Assembly: GCA_019414565.1 (NCBI GenBank)
Contig: DXLU01000039.1
Coordinates: forward strand, 1-64,000
Origin: Collinsella sp.
GTDB lineage: Bacteria > Actinomycetota > Coriobacteriia > Coriobacteriales > Coriobacteriaceae
Length of the DNA: 64,000 nt
Direction: 5' to 3'
Below are positions 51,473 through 60,836 of the stretch, in pieces (the first letter of the stretch is position 1; each line of letters starts with the position of its first letter). Under the pieces are notes generated by a model. It was not told the DNA's origin, ran no database searches, and was given only the letters and a program-made list of their open reading frames with translations. A program made the translations under genes and the position numbers.

Positions 51473-53646
51473 CCTCCGCTGACCTCCTTAAAAATGTGTC
51501 GATATCGCATGGCGACCGCATCGCGCAGGGGGCGCGTCGCCACGGAGTCAAGGTTGCAAGCATACCGCAAGAGCTCGACCGCGTCCAAATGGGCCCACTC
51601 GATCAGCTCCTCGTCGGCATCCAGGTCGACAAAGCGCAGAGTCACACCGCCATGCTGGCGGTACCCCAGGATTTCGCCCTCGTGGCGCAGACGAAGGTCC
51701 ATCTGGGCGAGCGTAAAGCCGTCCGAGGTCTTTTCGAGCGACTGGAGACGGTCTTGCGCCGCCGAAGCGCCGCCGTTGCCCTTGGAGTGCGTCATGACCA
51801 GGCAGGTGCCCGACACGCTGCCGCGGCCCACGCGGCCGCGCAGCTGGTGCAGGGCCGCCAAGCCAAAGCGCTCACCGTTCTCGATAACCATGACGGTGGC
51901 GTTGGGCACGTCGACGCCCACCTCGACCACCGTGGTCGAAACGAGCACGTCGATCTCGCCGCGCTTGAAGGCGTCGATCACGCGATCCTTCTCCCCCGCC
52001 GGCATGCGGCCGTGAAGACGCTCGATGGTAAGCCCCGGCAACGCCAGGCGTAGGCGGTCGAGCTCGGTTGCCGTATCGTGCAGCGGCACGGGCACGGTTA
52101 CGCGACCCTCGTCGTCACGGACGATACCGGGCACATCCTCAAGCTCATCGGCCGAGTCGCTCGGCTCCACGAGCGGGCAAATCACGTAGGCCTGCTGACC
52201 CTTTTCATGCGCCTCGCGGATGGCGCCATAGGCAAGGTCGCGGCTCGACTCGGTAAGCACGCGTGTCGTCACGCCAGCGCCAGGGACGGGCCGATGGCGG
52301 ATGATGCTCGTGTCCAGATCGCCGTAGACCGAAAGCGCCAGCGTGCGTGGGATGGGCGTTGCCGTCATAACGAGCAGATCGGCACCAGGGCCCTTCGCAC
52401 GCAGGGCGTTGCGTTGGCCGACGCCAAACCGGTGCTGCTCATCGATGACCACGAGCGACAGATGCTTAAACGCCACGTTATCCGAAAGCACCGCGTGGGT
52501 GCCAAAGAGGACATCGAGCTCGCCCGATTCCAGCTGGGCATGGATCCGCTCGCGCTCGGCCGCCGGCGTGGCGCCCGTCAGGAGCGCCCAGGTCATGCCA
52601 GCCTGCAAGAGCAAGGGGCCGGTCTTATCGGCATATTGACGCGCCAGCACGCCCGTGGGCGCCATAACGCAGGCCTGCGTGCCGCTATCGGCAGCCACAG
52701 CCAGCGCGCAGGCGGCAACGGCGGTCTTACCGGTACCGACATCGCCCAGCAGCAGGCGGTTCATCACGCGCCCGCCATCGCACATATCGCGCAGGATATC
52801 TTGGAACGCGGCCTCCTGCTCGTCGCTCAGCGAAAACGGCAGGGCCTGCTTAAGCGCGGCCAGGTGCTCGCCCGCGGCGTGGGCGTAGGGCACCACATCG
52901 ACCAGGCTGCTGTCGTTGCGCAGGCGCAGCGCCAGCTGCAGGTAGAGGCACTCCTCGTAGGCAAGCCGTGCGCGCGCGATATCGCGCTCAGCCATGCTCG
53001 AAGGAAAGTGGATCGATCGAAGCGCACGAGCATCGCTCATCAGGCGACGTTTAACGCGCAAGCGTGCGGGAATCGGGTCGAAGGGATTGCCGACGACCTC
53101 GAGCGCGCCACTTACGATGCGGCGCATCCATGCCTGGCTCACGCCGTCACTCACATAATGGACCGGCAAAATGGTGCCCGCAGCACGCCCGTCATCAAGC
53201 TTTTCAAAGTGCGGCGAGGCCATCTGCTTAAAACCGTAGGCAAACTCGACCTTGCCCATCACGGCCAGGCGGTCGCCCTGCTTAAGCTGCTGGGCAATCC
53301 AAGGCTGACGGAAAAAGGCGACCTGCAGCACGCCCGTCTCGTCAACGAGTGAGACCTCGGTCACCTGCATGCGCGGACGCGGCTTCTTTTGAACGATACG
53401 GTCGACCGTGGCGATGATGGTGCACACGGTACCGATGGGCGCCATCTCGATGGACCAGGAGCGCGTAAAGTCCAGGTATCGATGAGGGATATGGAGAAGG
53501 AGGTCCCCCACCGTCCGAATTCCCAGACGGCGAAGGGCCTCCTCACGTTTACCCGAAACATATTTGAGTCGCGCGATATCCTCGTCGAGCGCATTGCTCT
53601 GGGCAAAGCGCTCCGAGACGCGCGGCACGGAGCACAGTTCGGACAT
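51469..53646 (-). CDS. recG: ATP-dependent DNA helicase RecG
   Basis: A 725-residue branch-migration helicase. N-terminal wedge domain (VGDLLLHIPHRYLDFTRS), then helicase motifs: LLLGDVGTGKTAVAA (Walker A), VVIDEQHRFGVGQR (DExH) and MTATPIPRTLAL. The second RecA domain has the LHGRMPAGEKD and QLRGRVGRGSV motifs. The start at ATG 53646 has no visible ribosome site; coupling to the gene upstream is possible. Confidence 0.95.
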   Translation of the reverse strand: MSELCSVPRVSERFAQSNALDEDIARLKYVSGKREEALRRLGIRTVGDLLLHIPHRYLDFTRSWSIEMAPIGTVCTIIATVDRIVQKKPRPRMQVTEVSLVDETGVLQVAFFRQPWIAQQLKQGDRLAVMGKVEFAYGFKQMASPHFEKLDDGRAAGTILPVHYVSDGVSQAWMRRIVSGALEVVGNPFDPIPARLRVKRRLMSDARALRSIHFPSSMAERDIARARLAYEECLYLQLALRLRNDSSLVDVVPYAHAAGEHLAALKQALPFSLSDEQEAAFQDILRDMCDGGRVMNRLLLGDVGTGKTAVAACALAVAADSGTQACVMAPTGVLARQYADKTGPLLLQAGMTWALLTGATPAAERERIHAQLESGELDVLFGTHAVLSDNVAFKHLSLVVIDEQHRFGVGQRNALRAKGPGADLLVMTATPIPRTLALSVYGDLDTSIIRHRPVPGAGVTTRVLTESSRDLAYGAIREAHEKGQQAYVICPLVEPSDSADELEDVPGIVRDDEGRVTVPVPLHDTATELDRLRLALPGLTIERLHGRMPAGEKDRVIDAFKRGEIDVLVSTTVVEVGVDVPNATVMVIENGERFGLAALHQLRGRVGRGSVSGTCLVMTHSKGNGGASAAQDRLQSLEKTSDGFTLAQMDLRLRHEGEILGYRQHGGVTLRFVDLDADEELIEWAHLDAVELLRYACNLDSVATRPLRDAVAMRYRHIFKEVSGG

Positions 53647-53656
53647 GGGCAGTTGC

Positions 53657-55318
53657 CTACTCGATCGAGAAGATCACGGGATAGAGCGGCTGCTCGCCAC
53701 GATGGGCGTCGATCTCCAGGTCGGGCTGAGCCTCCTCGATAGCGTCGACGATCTCCTGGAAGGCTTCATCGGACAGCTCCTCGCCGGCCAGAATCGTCAG
53801 CGCGTCGCCCTCCTCTTCCTCCTGCATGCGGTTGATGCAATCGAGCGTGACCTGCTTCACGTCGGAGCCGACGACATCGATGGAGCCGGCAATGATGCCC
53901 ATGACGTCACCGGAGTGAATTGGCGAACCGTCGGAGGCGCTGGAGTCGCGCACGGCGCGGGTGACCTCGCCATCGCGGACCTCGCTGATGGCGTCGACCA
54001 TAGCGGCGACGGCATCAGCGAGCTCGGAATCGGGCAGGACCGCGAACAACGCGGAGAAGGCCTGCGGAACGGTCTTGGTGGGAACGACGGCGACCTTCTT
54101 GTCGGTGCAGGCTGAGGCAGCGGCCTCAGCGGCCATGCGGATGTTGCCGTTGTTGGGCAGGATGATGACCGAGGTCGCGTTGACCTGGTCGACGGCGCCC
54201 AGCAGGTCGGCGGTCGAGGGATTCATGGTTTGACCGCCCGACACGATCACATCGACGCCGAGGGACTTGAGGATGTCGGCCTCGCCGGAACCGGCAGCAA
54301 CGGCGACAAAGCCCAGGGCCTTCGCAGGCTCGGCGGCCTTCTCCTGGTCCTCGTGGATCTTAGCGGTACGGTCGTGGGCCTCCATCTCCATGTTGTGGAT
54401 AAAGACCTCGTAGATCTGACCAAGCTGCAGCATGTGCTCAAGCACCAAGTTCGGGGTGTTGGAGTGCACGTGGATCTTGTAGTCGGGGTAGGCACCCACG
54501 AGCAGCTCGCAGTCACCCATGGAGCCCAGGAACTTAAGGCACTCGTCCACGTCAAACGGGGCGTCGGCCTTAAAGAGGAACTCGTTGCAGTAGCGGAACT
54601 CCGAACCCTCCCAATCGTCGTTGGCCTCGATCTCGACGCGATCGAGGGCCGCGTCGCGGGCAGAGCCAGCGGAGTCAAACGTGGCGGAGAAATCCTCGAC
54701 AACGGTGCTGCGACCAAGCGCGGCGGCAACAAAGTTCTCAAGGAAGATGGCAAATCCAAAGGCGCCGGAGTCGACCACGCCGTTCTCCTTCAGAACGGGC
54801 AGCAGGTCGGGCGTACGGGCGACGGACTGATAGGCCTCGACGACGATGGCGTCGAGCGCGTCCTCGGCCGAGAACTTCTTCTTCTCGCACTCGTCTGCCT
54901 TGGTCGAGACGTCGCGCAGCACCGTGAGGATCGTACCCTCGATGGGCTTACGCACTGCCTGGAAGGCAACCTTGACGGCTCGGCGGAACGCATAGGCGAT
55001 GTTGGCGGAAGTGATGGGCTCATCGGCAGAGACAAGGCCCTCGGCCACACCACGCAGAATCTGCGAGGTGATGACGCCGGAGTTGCCACGGGCACCCATC
55101 AGGGAGCCATGGGTGATGGCACCGGCGATGGCCTCCATGTCGGCGTCGGCAGGAAGGGCGGAGAGCTCCTTGGTCACCGAGGCGAGCGTGAGCGACATGT
55201 TGGTGCCGGTATCGCCATCGGGTACGGGGAAGACGTTGAGCTTGTTGATCTCCTCGGCCTTGTCGGAAACGGCAGCCGCAGCGATCGGAAAACAGGTGCG
55301 AATGGTCTTTGCAATCAT
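53657..55318 (-). CDS. DAK2-domain protein (YloV/FakA-like fatty acid kinase subunit)
   Basis: A 553-residue protein. The N-terminal DAK phosphatase (DhaL-like) domain has FPVPDGDTGTNMSLTL with the metal-binding Asp residues and GSLMGARGNSGVITSQIL. A middle and C-terminal DUF1949-like region follows (SVIILPNNGNIRMAAEAAA). FakA homologues phosphorylate fatty acids bound by FakB. Here fakB is not adjacent. It follows the asp23/yloU gene, the standard yloU-yloV order. Confidence 0.88.
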   Translation of the reverse strand: MIAKTIRTCFPIAAAAVSDKAEEINKLNVFPVPDGDTGTNMSLTLASVTKELSALPADADMEAIAGAITHGSLMGARGNSGVITSQILRGVAEGLVSADEPITSANIAYAFRRAVKVAFQAVRKPIEGTILTVLRDVSTKADECEKKKFSAEDALDAIVVEAYQSVARTPDLLPVLKENGVVDSGAFGFAIFLENFVAAALGRSTVVEDFSATFDSAGSARDAALDRVEIEANDDWEGSEFRYCNEFLFKADAPFDVDECLKFLGSMGDCELLVGAYPDYKIHVHSNTPNLVLEHMLQLGQIYEVFIHNMEMEAHDRTAKIHEDQEKAAEPAKALGFVAVAAGSGEADILKSLGVDVIVSGGQTMNPSTADLLGAVDQVNATSVIILPNNGNIRMAAEAAASACTDKKVAVVPTKTVPQAFSALFAVLPDSELADAVAAMVDAISEVRDGEVTRAVRDSSASDGSPIHSGDVMGIIAGSIDVVGSDVKQVTLDCINRMQEEEEGDALTILAGEELSDEAFQEIVDAIEEAQPDLEIDAHRGEQPLYPVIFSIE

Positions 55319-55345
55319 GGGTATTTGAATCTCCGTTTTCGGATG

Positions 55346-55702
55346 CTAGTTCAGACGGCTCTTGAGCGCGTCGATGTGAATGCCGATCTTAAGGCTGGCG
55401 GGATCGATCTGGGCGATCTCCTGCAGAGTGAAGGCAACGGAGCTCGAAAGATTGTGGCAGACGGACTTCATGTTGACGCCGTTCTCGAGCACGACGTGAA
55501 GATCGACCGTAAGGCCGTTCTCGTCGGCGGAGACAAGCACGCCCTTGCGGAGGCGCTGACCGGCAAGCAGGCGCACGCTCTCGGCGCCCTGAAGCTGCTC
55601 AGCCATACCGACAACGCCATAGCACGTCATCGCGGCATAACCGGCAATATCGGCAATAACGTCGTTCGAGACGCTCAGGCTGCCGTTAATGGTCTCAGAC
55701 AC
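55346..55702 (-). CDS. Asp23/Gls24 family protein (YloU)
   Basis: A 118-residue Asp23/Gls24 protein: NGSLSVSNDVIADIAGYAAM at the start and VAFTLQEIAQ near the end. The start codon is GTG 55702 with AAGGAG 6 nt upstream. It is partnered with the YloV-like gene downstream. The function is unknown; a cell-envelope stress role is inferred from the family. Confidence 0.85.
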   Translation of the reverse strand: MSETINGSLSVSNDVIADIAGYAAMTCYGVVGMAEQLQGAESVRLLAGQRLRKGVLVSADENGLTVDLHVVLENGVNMKSVCHNLSSSVAFTLQEIAQIDPASLKIGIHIDALKSRLN

Positions 55703-55860
55703 AAGAATCTCCTTATCTGGTGCTCGCGGCACCATCTCGTGGGAGCAATCATTGCAATATTCTACAACGAGCGCGCCATGTTGAGGTGGTGGGTCGCGGG
55801 ATTACATCCTCGACACGAAATGTTGATATGGTAACGTTCGCGCCAGGCGATCGCGGTATG

Positions 55861-55890
55861 AAAAAACCCGCCGCATAAGCGACGGGTTTT
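55861..55890 (-). terminator. Terminator after the tRNA-Asn pair
   Basis: AAAACCCG-CGC and GCG-CGGGTTTT pair across ATAA with one mismatch; on the minus strand six T follow. Confidence 0.85.
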
Positions 55891-55896
55891 ACGACC

Positions 55897-55971
55897 TGGC
55901 TCCCCGGGTAGGACTCGAACCTACAACAGCGCGGTTAACAGCCGCGTGCTCTACCATTGAGCTACCGAGGA
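55897..55971 (-). tRNA. tRNA-Asn (GTT), copy 1
   Basis: Cloverleaf with acceptor stem TCCTCGG/CCGGGGA, D loop AGCTCAATGGTAGAGC, anticodon loop CTGTTAA (GTT), TTCGAGT T loop and encoded CCA. It is identical over its length to the copy at 56006-56080. Confidence 0.96.
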
Positions 55972-56005
55972 ATTTAAAAGCCCAGCGGAATGGGCTGAGA
56001 AATTC

Positions 56006-56080
56006 TGGCTCCCCGGGTAGGACTCGAACCTACAACAGCGCGGTTAACAGCCGCGTGCTCTACCATTGAGCTACCGAGGA
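56006..56080 (-). tRNA. tRNA-Asn (GTT), copy 2
   Basis: The same 75-nt tRNA, 34 nt upstream of copy 1 on the minus strand. A small hairpin AGCCCA/TGGGCT (55979-55996) lies between the two and may guide processing. Confidence 0.96.
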
Positions 56081-56110
56081 ATAGGTGCGTGCTCTCAAGC
56101 AACGAAGTTT

Positions 56111-56138
56111 ATTATACGGACGAATCAGCTCAGGGCAA
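56111..56138 (-). promoter_or_regulatory. Predicted promoter of the tRNA-Asn pair
   Basis: On the minus strand TTGCCC (56133-56138) and a perfect TATAAT (56111-56116) are 16 bp apart, about 30 nt from the first tRNA. Confidence 0.75.
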
Positions 56139-56163
56139 GAACTTTTTTAAGAAATTTTCCGCC

Positions 56164-56219
56164 TAGTCGTTGGGGACGTTCTTAAACGACTAGTCATTCA
56201 AGAACGTCCCTAACGACTA
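56164..56219. repeat. 20-bp inverted repeat between rpoD and tRNA genes
   Basis: TAGTCGTTGGGGACGTTCTT (56164-56183) pairs with 56200-56219, the only imperfection being one G-T. The loop contains another partial copy of the arm (ACGACTAGTC). No T tract follows. It looks like a dispersed palindromic repeat. Confidence 0.75.
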
Positions 56220-56226
56220 CATGAAA

Positions 56227-56256
56227 GCGCCCCCAAGCGGATGTGCTTGAGGGCGC
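56227..56256 (-). terminator. Terminator of rpoD
   Basis: GCGCCC-CAAGC and GCTTG-GGGCGC pair with one wobble; the tail TTTCAT is a weak T tract. Confidence 0.65.
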
Positions 56257-56267
56257 CTCTTGCTTGA

Positions 56268-57617
56268 CTAGCTTTCGATATAGTCCTTGAGCTTGCTCGA
56301 GCGGCTCGGGTGGCGGAGCTTGGCCAAGGTCTTGGACTCGATCTGGCGGATACGCTCGCGCGTGACGCCAAACTCGCGGCCGACTTCCTCGAGCGTGCGG
56401 GGATGCCCGTCGACAAGGCCAAAGCGCAGCTCGATAACCTTGCGCTCACGATCGGCAAGCGAGTCGAGCACCTGAGTGAGCTGCTCCTGCAGCATGGAGA
56501 AGCTGGCGGCATCGGGCGGAACGATAGCCTGGGAGTCCTCGATAAAGTCGCCCAGCTGGGAATCCTCTTCCTCGCCGATGGGGGTCTCAAGCGACACGGG
56601 CTCCTGCGAGATCTTCTGGATCTCGCGGACGCGGTCGGCGCTCATGTCCATCTCGGCACCGATCTCCTCGGGGGTCGGGTCGCGACCCAGGTCCTGAAGG
56701 AGCTGGCGCTGCACGCGGACGAGCTTGTTGATAGTCTCGACCATATGCACGGGAATACGGATGGTACGGGCCTGGTCGGCGATAGCGCGCGTAATGGCCT
56801 GACGGATCCACCACGTGGCGTACGTGGAGAACTTGAAGCCCTTCTGGTAGTCGAACTTCTCGACGGCGCGAATCAGACCGAGGTTACCCTCCTGGATCAG
56901 GTCAAGGAACAGCATGCCGCGGCCGACATAGCGCTTGGCGATGGAGACGACCAGACGCAGGTTTGCGCTGATGAGTGCCTGCTTAGCTTCGAGGCCGACG
57001 TTCTCAATGCGCGTAAGACGACGCATCTCGGCACGCGTGAGCTCGAGCTCACCGGCATCGGCGGCCTCGAGTTTCTCGGTGGCCTCAAGACCGGCCTCGA
57101 TCTTCATGGCCAAATCGACCTCTTCGGAGGCGGTCAGCAGGTCGACCTTGCCGATCTCCTTGAGGTACATACGAACCGGATCGCCGGTCAGCATCACCGT
57201 GGAGGCATCGATGCCACGCACGCGGGAGCGTGAACGGGACGTGCGCACGGTGCGCTTCTTCTTGCTCTTGGAAGAACCCATCTCGGCGTCGGCCTGACGG
57301 GCCATCTTGAGCTCGTGATCGTCGAGCGAGCCGGAATCGTGCTCGTCGTCGTCATCGAAATCGTCAGTATCGGTATCGTTATCGTCATCGTCGACGTCCA
57401 TGGGGGCGTCGTCGTTTCCGCTCGCGGAGATAATCTGGATGCCGCTGTTGCGCAGCGCGGAATACACCGCGGTGAGCTGCTCGTCAGAAACATCGATATC
57501 CTTCAGGGCGACCTGAATCTCGTCCTCGGTTACCGAAGTCCTGTTTGAGCCGTTGCCCATGAGCTTTGCAACGTAGGATTCCAGCCCAGTACCCGTGCTC
57601 TCAGTCTTTTTTGGCAC
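56268..57617 (-). CDS. rpoD: Primary sigma factor RpoD/SigA
   Basis: A housekeeping sigma factor of about 449 residues. Region 1.1 is replaced by a variable N-terminus with a very acidic stretch (near 75-105) and a basic one. Region 1.2 has DPVRMYLKEIG; region 2 NLRLVVSIAKRYVGRGM and FSTYATWWIRQAI; region 3 near RDPTPEEIGAEMD; region 4 LEEVGREFGVTRERIRQIE. ATG 57632 adds five residues, but AAGGGAG inside those codons is ideally placed for GTG 57617. It lies directly downstream of dnaG, the classic macromolecular-synthesis arrangement. Confidence 0.96.
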   Translation of the reverse strand: MPKKTESTGTGLESYVAKLMGNGSNRTSVTEDEIQVALKDIDVSDEQLTAVYSALRNSGIQIISASGNDDAPMDVDDDDNDTDTDDFDDDDEHDSGSLDDHELKMARQADAEMGSSKSKKKRTVRTSRSRSRVRGIDASTVMLTGDPVRMYLKEIGKVDLLTASEEVDLAMKIEAGLEATEKLEAADAGELELTRAEMRRLTRIENVGLEAKQALISANLRLVVSIAKRYVGRGMLFLDLIQEGNLGLIRAVEKFDYQKGFKFSTYATWWIRQAITRAIADQARTIRIPVHMVETINKLVRVQRQLLQDLGRDPTPEEIGAEMDMSADRVREIQKISQEPVSLETPIGEEEDSQLGDFIEDSQAIVPPDAASFSMLQEQLTQVLDSLADRERKVIELRFGLVDGHPRTLEEVGREFGVTRERIRQIESKTLAKLRHPSRSSKLKDYIES

Positions 57618-57733
57618 AGATTCTCCCTTCATAGTCCACAGGACTCAATACTTTAGCACACACATCGTCGTCTATACCCAAAAAGAGGACAGGATATAGG
57701 CGAGAATACGCTGGTTGACCACAACATCTAGGC

Positions 57734-59842
57734 CTATTCGGCGTCTGCGGCCTCCAGACCGATCAAACGGAACGGGTCCGCCACGCCGCCGATCGACTTT
57801 TGCAGTTCGCGTTGACGCTGCGAATCCTGCGCGGCCTGCACGGTCAGCGCGCGACGGGCCTCATCGTCGAGCGAACGGTCCTGGCGCAGCTTGGCCTGTG
57901 CGGCACGCATGCGGCGCTTGATGGTGTAGAGCTCGAGCGTATCGAGCATGAACACGATGTTCGTCTCGGTGGGGTGCTTGCTCGTCGCGGAGATGCGCCC
58001 GGCACTCACAAGCGTTGCCGCCTCGGGACAGACCGAGCGCGCCGCATCCATGCAGGCTGCAGGATCGGTTCCCGGCGGCGTTGCCAGAACGGCCCATGCG
58101 ATGGACTCGTGACGTGGGTCAACCCACTCGATAGAGCAGATGCGGTCGGCATACGTGCGGAACAGGTCGGGGTAGCTCGTGAGCATCGTCAACAGCTCGC
58201 GCTCCCCTGCCAAGGACTTGCGCTCAAGATCAGTAAGAACCATCGGCGCCGCCGCAGCCGGAGCGCCCGAACCATCAGTCACAGGCACAGCACCCATACC
58301 ATCAGGCACATCGATCGGCGGCAGGTCGTCGACGACCTCCACGGGCGCGGCACCGTAGGCATCGAGCGGGACGTAGTCATACGGCTCTTCTTCGACCGGC
58401 GCGGACACCGGCGGCGTCGCGCCCGATGCCCAAGCACCGCGAGATGCCCCCTGCGAACCAGGCGTCCGACCGCCCGCGCTACCAGAGCGCTCGGCTTGCG
58501 CCCGCTGGCGTTCATAGTTCTGCTCACGACGTCGTTCCGCATCTTCGCGCTTGGCGACATCGCGAAACACGCGACCCGAACTCGCGCGAACCGTCTCCAG
58601 ATCCAAACCCAGCAGATCGGCAATTTGAATAAAGTATGTGTCGATCATATAGCTATCGCGCAGCGGATAGATAAGCGTCAGCGCATCTTCCAGCGCCTTG
58701 GCACGACCGCCCGGCGTGGTGATGTCACTCGACTCCTGCAGCGAACGGTAGACAAAGTCCATGAGCGGCTCGGCAGCGTCGATGCGCGCCTGAAGCTCCT
58801 GTCCACCATGCGCTGTGATGAACTCCATGGGGTCGTTGCCGTCGGGCAGCACCACGCAGCGCAGGTCCATCGAATCCTGCTCGATAAATTGAATCGCGCG
58901 ACGGGCGGCCTTCTGGCCCGCGGCATCGCCATCGAACATATACACGATACGCTTGGCAAAGCGGGTGAGCGTCTTGACGTGATGCTCCGTGAGCGCGGTG
59001 CCCAGCGTGGCGACAACGTTTTTGATCCCCGCCTCCCAGCAGGCGATGCAATCGGTATAGCCCTCCACCACGATGGCCGTATCCTGCGCGACGATAAACT
59101 CCTTGGCCCAGTTAAAGCCATAGAGGTTTCGCTTTTTATGGAACACGCTCGTCTCGGCGGTGTTGAGGTACTTGGGTTGGCCGTCACCCATGATGCGCCC
59201 GCCAAAGGCAATGTTGTGACCCTGCTCGTCAAAGATGGGAAACATCACGCGGTCGTAGAAGCGGTCGGCAAGCTGCCCACGCCCGCGGCTCACGGCAACG
59301 TTGGCGTCGATCATCTCCTGCGGGGTAAAACCCGCCTGGGACAGGTGCGACACCAGCGCGTTGCGGCCCGGTGCAAAGCCCAGGCAGTAGCGGCGGCAGA
59401 CGTCGCCACCCATACCACGGCTGGCAAAGTACTCGCGTGGACGGCCGTCCTTACCGCGCATAAGCATGGTGTGGTAGAACTGGGCGGTCTCGGCACACAG
59501 ATCGTAGATGCGGGCACGCTTGGTACCGCGCTCGCGACGATCTCCGGTGTCATGTAGCTCAATACCCGCGCGATCGGCCAAATAACGGATTGACTCGGGA
59601 AAGCTCAGGTTCTCGCGCTTCATGATATAGGTGAAGACGTCGCCACCCTCGCCGCAGCCAAAGCAATGCCACACCTGCGTGGCGGGAATAATGTGGAAGG
59701 ACGGAGTCTTTTCGCCATGAAAAGGGCAGCAACCCCAAAACTCATGACCGCGGGGCTTGAGCTCAACCGTTTCCTGCACGATGGCGACTAAGTCGGACGC
59801 AGCGCGTACCTGGTCTTTTTCCTCATCACTAATCACGGACAC
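57734..59842 (-). CDS. dnaG: DNA primase
   Basis: A 702-residue primase. CHC2 zinc-binding domain CPFHGEKTPSF and VWHCFGCGEGGD at the start; catalytic core with the FPIFDEQGHNIAFGGR and TOPRIM motifs VVEGYTDCIA and YMFDGDAAGQKAA. The helicase-binding C-terminus is separated by a Pro/Ala/Gly-rich linker (about residues 450-560). Start GTG 59842 follows GGGGTGA. It overlaps ribF by 14 nt. Confidence 0.96.
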   Translation of the reverse strand: MSVISDEEKDQVRAASDLVAIVQETVELKPRGHEFWGCCPFHGEKTPSFHIIPATQVWHCFGCGEGGDVFTYIMKRENLSFPESIRYLADRAGIELHDTGDRRERGTKRARIYDLCAETAQFYHTMLMRGKDGRPREYFASRGMGGDVCRRYCLGFAPGRNALVSHLSQAGFTPQEMIDANVAVSRGRGQLADRFYDRVMFPIFDEQGHNIAFGGRIMGDGQPKYLNTAETSVFHKKRNLYGFNWAKEFIVAQDTAIVVEGYTDCIACWEAGIKNVVATLGTALTEHHVKTLTRFAKRIVYMFDGDAAGQKAARRAIQFIEQDSMDLRCVVLPDGNDPMEFITAHGGQELQARIDAAEPLMDFVYRSLQESSDITTPGGRAKALEDALTLIYPLRDSYMIDTYFIQIADLLGLDLETVRASSGRVFRDVAKREDAERRREQNYERQRAQAERSGSAGGRTPGSQGASRGAWASGATPPVSAPVEEEPYDYVPLDAYGAAPVEVVDDLPPIDVPDGMGAVPVTDGSGAPAAAAPMVLTDLERKSLAGERELLTMLTSYPDLFRTYADRICSIEWVDPRHESIAWAVLATPPGTDPAACMDAARSVCPEAATLVSAGRISATSKHPTETNIVFMLDTLELYTIKRRMRAAQAKLRQDRSLDDEARRALTVQAAQDSQRQRELQKSIGGVADPFRLIGLEAADAE

Positions 59843-60836
59843 TCACCCCCTGCTCGCCCAAGTTGTGACGAATATCTTCGATATTACCCCCGACGGTCGC
59901 GATCAACTCATCCAGCGAATCGAACACGCGCGACGGACGCAGCCAGCGCGTAAACGCCAGCGAAACGGAAGCGCCGTACAGGTCGCCCGTATAACCAATT
60001 AAATTAGCCTCAAGATGCGCAGATGCCGCATCGTCGGCATATGTCGGCGGCAGTCCGACGTTAACGGCAGCGGGCCACACGATGTCGTTAACCAGCACCA
60101 GGCCCTCATACACGCCATCGGCAGGCACCTGAATGCCGTCGGGAACATGTAGGTTTGCCGTGGGAAAGCCCATGTCAGAACCCTCGTGACGGCCGCGAAT
60201 AACACCGCCGCGCACCATATACGGGCGGCCGAGTAACTCAGCAGCAAGCTCCACATGGCCCTGTCCCAGCTCATGACGAATACGGGTGGCGCAAATGGCC
60301 TCACCGCCCTCGCAAAGCAAGTCGTGCCCGTATACGTCAACGCCGCGCTCGGCACCCCAGGCGCGCATCTCGGCAACACCAGAAGCACCGCCACGACCCA
60401 GCCTAAAGTCGCTGCCAACGCGAATCGATCGAATGTCGACCAGACGCGACACCAGCGAGAGAAAATCAACATGGTCAAGCGCCGCAACCTCAGGCGTAAA
60501 GGGAACGGCCACCACCGCATCGACCCCGGTTTGAGCCAGGGCATGCAGACGGTCGGCCGTCGTCATCAATTTTTGAGCGGGCGAAGGGCTCACCACGACG
60601 TCCGGGTCGGGATCAAAGGTAACCACGACCGCCTTACAGCCATGGGCACGGGCGTCACGGACAAGCGCCGCAATGAGCTCCTGGTGTCCACGGTGCACGC
60701 CATCGAACACGCCAATGGCGATCGAGGCAGCACCCAGGTGCTCACACTTATCAAACGCATCGGCAGTAACGATGTGAGCCTCGTCCGGCTCGCCCGCGAA
60801 AAAGATACGCGCGAGCTCGCGAGCGGACAACATCAT
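59829..60836 (-). CDS. ribF: Bifunctional riboflavin kinase/FAD synthetase
   Basis: A 335-residue enzyme making FMN and FAD from riboflavin. The N-terminal nucleotidyltransferase domain has IAIGVFDGVHRGHQELI and VVVTFDPDPD; the C-terminal riboflavin kinase domain has GFPTANLHVPDG and GVYEGLVLV. The ATG overlaps the truB stop. The order truB-ribF is widely conserved. Confidence 0.95.
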   Translation of the reverse strand: MMLSARELARIFFAGEPDEAHIVTADAFDKCEHLGAASIAIGVFDGVHRGHQELIAALVRDARAHGCKAVVVTFDPDPDVVVSPSPAQKLMTTADRLHALAQTGVDAVVAVPFTPEVAALDHVDFLSLVSRLVDIRSIRVGSDFRLGRGGASGVAEMRAWGAERGVDVYGHDLLCEGGEAICATRIRHELGQGHVELAAELLGRPYMVRGGVIRGRHEGSDMGFPTANLHVPDGIQVPADGVYEGLVLVNDIVWPAAVNVGLPPTYADDAASAHLEANLIGYTGDLYGASVSLAFTRWLRPSRVFDSLDELIATVGGNIEDIRHNLGEQGVSVRD

